A DNA stretch of 36,054 nucleotides from IMCC26256 sp037146835 (GTDB lineage Bacteria; Actinomycetota; Acidimicrobiia; IMCC26256). The translations under genes and the position numbers were made by a program. Location of the stretch: assembly GCA_037146835.1 (NCBI GenBank), contig JBAWWI010000011.1, positions 1 through 36,054 of the forward strand, in the 5' to 3' direction. Shown here one piece after another: positions 33,355 through 36,054 of the stretch. A model generated the notes under the pieces. The model ran no database searches, had not been told where the DNA came from, and saw only the letters and a program-made list of their open reading frames with translations. How positions within the stretch are numbered: the stretch's first letter is position 1; every line of letters starts with the position of its first letter.

Positions 33355-35202
33355 CTACTCCATGTGGTACGGAACGGAGGTGACGACCGTTCCCTTACGG
33401 AATAGGAGGCGGGCCTTGAGCACAAGTGCGCTCTGATTATGCAGGAGGTGCGCCCACCAAGAATCCACGACGAACTCGGGGATCACCACCGTAATTGTGT
33501 CGTTGTCGCGCTGGGCATCAAGCTCGTCAATAAAGGCAAGCACCGGCCCAGTGAGCTCGCGATATGGCGAGTAGACCAACTCGAGCGGGATCTCGATATC
33601 GAAGACCCTCCATGACTCCACAAGAGCCGCCTCCTCCTCATCGTCCGAGACCACACATACGGCGATCAAACGATTGGGGTTGAGGGAGCGGGCATACGCG
33701 AGTGCCTCTAGCACCCCTCGGTGGACCTTCCCTACTAGGACGACAACCGTGTGGTTTACCGGCCGAGTCTTGTAGTCGGTGCCCACAGCGAGGCTCAGCG
33801 AGACACTCTTATAGTGCTTGTGGATGACCCTAAAGATCATGATGATAAATGGAATGATCACAATCGGCACCCACGCACCGCTTGAGAATTTCGTTATTGC
33901 AACAATTAGAAGCACCACCAAGGTGGCAAAGGACCCAACTCCGTTGAGCACCATGTTGCGCTTCCAGCCCTGCTCTTTCTCTTTGCGATGGTGAACCACC
34001 ATGCCGGCCTGCGAAAGAGTAAATGAGGTGAACACGCCTACCGCATATAGCGGAATCAAGGCGTTGGTCTTACCGCCGAAGCCGACGATTAACGCGCTAG
34101 CAGTAATCGCTAGTACGAGCACTCCATTGGAGAACACCAGGCGATCGCCACGGTTCGCCAACTGCTTTGGAAGATAGCCATCGGCCGCAATAATTGAAGA
34201 GAGCCTCGGGAAGTCTGCATACGCGGTGTTGGCTGCGAGCGTCAAGATCGCAGCCGTTGCAAACTGCAGGATCAGATAGAGCGGACCGCTCCCAAATACG
34301 AGGAGTCCCATCTGCGAGAAAACAGTTTGGTCGTGGCTTGGGTATGGCTGAATTCGGTGGGCCAGCAGTGAGACACCGAAGAACAAGCCGCCAAGAATAA
34401 ACGCCATCCAGGTGAGGGTTGCGGCTGCGTTTTTGGATTCTGGGCGCTTGAATGCTGGCACTCCATTCGAGATCGCCTCTACACCAGTCAATGCAACAGC
34501 ACCGGACGAAAAACCCTTTAAAATAAGGAATAAGCCAAGTGTTCCACCGGTTGCGAGAGTACCGTCAAAGGCCGCCTTATCGAAGGGCACCTTTCCGATA
34601 TGGCCGGTGTACGACTGGAATAAACCGTACGCAACTAGTCCTGTCAGCATCACAATGTAAATGTATGTAGGTGCAGCGAAGATGCGACCCGACTCTTTAA
34701 TCCCACGCAGGTTCGCCAAGCTGATCAAGAGAATGAGGGCTAGACCAAGCGGGACGCGATGATCGGCAAGACCTCGAAGCGCAGGTATGGAGACGATCGC
34801 TGCAACACCAGCCGATATTGATACGGCGACGGTGAGTATGTAGTCGACAAGTAGCGATGCACCAGCGATGAGCGATGGGGTCTCTCCAAGGTTCTCCCGC
34901 GATACAACGTACGAACCCCCGCCGCTCGGGTAGGCAAAGATTGTCTGACGATAAGAGGTAACAACAATCGCCAAGAGAAGCGCTACCGCTATCGCAATCG
35001 GGAGTAGCACGTTGAGCCCGAGCGCAAGGCTTGATGCTCCAAGCGCTACAACAAAAAGAATCTCCTCTGTTGCATAGGCAGTAGAGGAGATCGCATCAGA
35101 GGAGAAGACTGCCAGCGCGATCGTCTTAGAGATTCGCTGATGCTCTTGCTCAGTCGTGGCGAGCGGCCTGCCGACAAATACCCGTTTTAACGCAGAGAAC
35201 AT
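33355..35202 (-). CDS. KimA-like APC-superfamily K+/H+ symporter
   Basis: 615-residue transporter: about 12 membrane helices, then a cytosolic universal-stress-like domain (from about 455: VNHTVVVLVGKVHRGVLEAL). The N-terminus MFSALKRVFVGRPLATTE and AVFSSDAISSTAYATEEIL matches KimA (former YdaO), with Asp36, Tyr43 and the Asp120-Tyr121 pair at positions I recall as K+ ligands in Bacillus KimA. It is often annotated only as an amino acid permease. KimA proteins are inhibited by c-di-AMP, and disA is in this window. ATG 35202 is chosen because KimA begins there; a TTG at 35256 would add 18 unsupported residues. It diverges from a TrkA/CeoB gene, as Rv2690c does from ceoB in Mycobacterium. Confidence 0.88.
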   Translation of the reverse strand: MFSALKRVFVGRPLATTEQEHQRISKTIALAVFSSDAISSTAYATEEILFVVALGASSLALGLNVLLPIAIAVALLLAIVVTSYRQTIFAYPSGGGSYVVSRENLGETPSLIAGASLLVDYILTVAVSISAGVAAIVSIPALRGLADHRVPLGLALILLISLANLRGIKESGRIFAAPTYIYIVMLTGLVAYGLFQSYTGHIGKVPFDKAAFDGTLATGGTLGLFLILKGFSSGAVALTGVEAISNGVPAFKRPESKNAAATLTWMAFILGGLFFGVSLLAHRIQPYPSHDQTVFSQMGLLVFGSGPLYLILQFATAAILTLAANTAYADFPRLSSIIAADGYLPKQLANRGDRLVFSNGVLVLAITASALIVGFGGKTNALIPLYAVGVFTSFTLSQAGMVVHHRKEKEQGWKRNMVLNGVGSFATLVVLLIVAITKFSSGAWVPIVIIPFIIMIFRVIHKHYKSVSLSLAVGTDYKTRPVNHTVVVLVGKVHRGVLEALAYARSLNPNRLIAVCVVSDDEEEAALVESWRVFDIEIPLELVYSPYRELTGPVLAFIDELDAQRDNDTITVVIPEFVVDSWWAHLLHNQSALVLKARLLFRKGTVVTSVPYHME

Positions 35203-35241
35203 TTCTTGTGGCCCCCAAGAGCAGCGGAGAATGTCTGTGGA

Positions 35242-35257
35242 ATTGCTCACCAGCAAT
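35242..35257. promoter_or_regulatory. Perfect inverted repeat ATTGCT-CACC-AGCAAT in the K+ transporter leader
   Basis: Arms 35242-35247 and 35252-35257 around CACC, about 40-55 nt before the start of the KimA-like gene, in the 187-bp divergent region shared with trkA. Candidate operator or leader hairpin. TATAGG (35334-35339) on the plus strand is a possible -10 for trkA. Confidence 0.45.
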
Positions 35258-35389
35258 CTGTTTCGTTACTTACAGGCCCCAAGCGAGTCCCCCTATCCTG
35301 CCACTCTCGGCGGCCCCGAACCCGCACCCGGCTATAGGCAGATAGCTAGAGATACGCCCAAAGCAAACAAGCGCGGTTAGGTTGTGGAG

Positions 35390-36052
35390 ATGCGTGTTGC
35401 CATTGCGGGTGCAGGAAACGTCGGACTCCATGTAGCTAATGCTCTTCATAGAGCGGGCCATGAGATTCTGCTCATAGAGCAGCGTCAGGCCGTGGCTAAC
35501 AGGGCCACAGTTGAGGAGGGCATCGAGTGGTACATCGGTGACTCATGTGAGGTCTCCTCTCTTCGCGAGGCCAAACTCGAGACATGTGAGGTACTCGTTG
35601 CTGCAACTGGCGACGACGAAGACAACCTCGTTACCTCACTTCTGGCGAAACAAGAGTTTGGGATTCCGCGAGTAATCGCACGAGTCAATCACCCGAAGAA
35701 CGAGTGGATGTTCAATGAAAACTGGGGGGTCGACCAATTCGTGTCTACACCGCAGCTAATCACCAGCCTGGTAGAGGAGGCTGTGAACGTTGGAAAACTC
35801 GTTGAGCTCCTGCGCTTCGACGGCGGCTTGGCCCGACTCGTAGAAGTAAAACTCAACGAGGACTCCCCCATTGTCAACAAGACCATCAAAGAGATCGACA
35901 TTCCTCGAGATGCAACCATCGTTGCGATCCTTCGGGAAGAGCACTTAATTGTGCCTAGGGGAGACTCGGTCTTCTACGCAGGCGATGAGGTGCTAGCGCT
36001 CGTGACCCCCGATTCAGAGGAATCAGTGCGCCACATTCTTACTAACGACTGA
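35390..36052 (+). CDS. TrkA/CeoB-type K+ uptake regulatory protein (RCK_N + RCK_C)
   Basis: Cytosolic gating subunit of a Trk/Ktr K+ channel. 220 residues: RCK_N Rossmann domain with NAD(H) loop MRVAIAGAGNVGLHV (Gly7, Gly9, Gly12) and acidic LLIEQ at the end of the second strand, VAATGDDEDNL, and RVIARVNHPKNEWMF; RCK_C from about 140 with SPIVNKTIKEIDIPRDATIVAIL and GDEVLALV. RCK_C domains bind c-di-AMP in several bacteria. ATG 35390 has TTAGG about 8 nt upstream and gives the standard N-terminus; GTG 35384 is an alternative. The stop is 2 nt from the window edge; in Mycobacterium a second TrkA (ceoC) follows, and I expect the same here. Confidence 0.92.
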   Translation: MRVAIAGAGNVGLHVANALHRAGHEILLIEQRQAVANRATVEEGIEWYIGDSCEVSSLREAKLETCEVLVAATGDDEDNLVTSLLAKQEFGIPRVIARVNHPKNEWMFNENWGVDQFVSTPQLITSLVEEAVNVGKLVELLRFDGGLARLVEVKLNEDSPIVNKTIKEIDIPRDATIVAILREEHLIVPRGDSVFYAGDEVLALVTPDSEESVRHILTND

Positions 36053-36054
36053 GG

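Noticed and set aside
35203..35389. Possible c-di-AMP (ydaO/kimA) riboswitch in the kimA/trkA intergenic region
   Set aside because: CCGAACCCG occurs on the plus strand and GGGGGACT...GGGG on the minus strand, both reminiscent of pieces of the riboswitch, but they are on opposite strands and the other conserved blocks (such as GGGGTGAAT) are missing.

Overview
The window reads as one continuous chromosomal segment of an actinobacterium with moderate GC (mid-50s percent by eye). Markers are a CarD regulator, an RsrA-type zinc anti-sigma factor with a SigR-type sigma factor, a K+-independent proton-pumping pyrophosphatase, a lysine-tailed topoisomerase I without zinc fingers, and gene order close to that I recall around clpC-lysS-coaX-nadC-nadB-panC-folK-folB-folP-folE-hpt-tilS in Streptomyces and Mycobacterium. 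Two genes found in that block elsewhere, lsr2 (between clpC and lysS) and ftsH (between hpt and folE), are not here. Together with tight packing this suggests a deep-branching, somewhat streamlined lineage such as Acidimicrobiia; that placement is inference. I saw no phage, insertion sequence, CRISPR array or toxin-antitoxin pair.

Layout. 1-5.4 kb: carD (cut by the window edge) diverges from a Crp-family regulator; a minus-strand run radA-disA-dienelactone hydrolase faces it; a HAD phosphatase diverges from radA with only 22 bp between start codons. 5.4-9 kb: clpC and an LppM-like lipoprotein, then a 324-bp leader. 9.2-10.2 kb: a long-chain polyprenyl diphosphate synthase. 10.2-21.5 kb: a dense minus-strand cofactor superoperon, in transcription order small membrane protein-tilS-hpt, then folE-folP-phosphatase-like protein-folB-folK-DUF2520-panC-nadB-nadC-coaX-lysS, mostly joined by 1-17 bp gaps or ATGA/GTGA/TTGA overlaps. 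21.6-23.4 kb: sigR and rsrA, then a divergent GNAT acetyltransferase. 23.4-29.6 kb: tRNA-Thr(CGT) meeting holB head-on, with topA-MFS-tmk-holB on the minus strand. 29.7-36 kb: dedA, hppA, a KimA-like K+ importer and a TrkA/CeoB K+-channel regulator.

Functional themes. Folate, pantothenate/CoA and NAD synthesis are grouped with lysyl-tRNA synthetase and tRNA-Ile lysidine synthetase. DisA makes c-di-AMP, and the KimA-like transporter and RCK protein belong to families c-di-AMP can control, so a synthase and two possible effectors lie in one window. Stress response is represented by ClpC, CarD, Crp, SigR/RsrA and RadA/DisA.

What merits a second look: a protein-phosphatase-like gene inside the folate operon whose catalytic Cys appears to be His; a DUF2520 Rossmann protein coupled to panC (possible alternative ketopantoate reductase); a 22-bp overlapping divergent promoter that seems to give two leaderless mRNAs; a hairpin-rich hppA leader; and short tandem duplications (10-16 bp unit, 12-16 bp period) at many intergenic junctions, including four 16-bp units beside a bidirectional terminator. 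Start-codon use is unusual: TTG is the best-supported start for several core genes.
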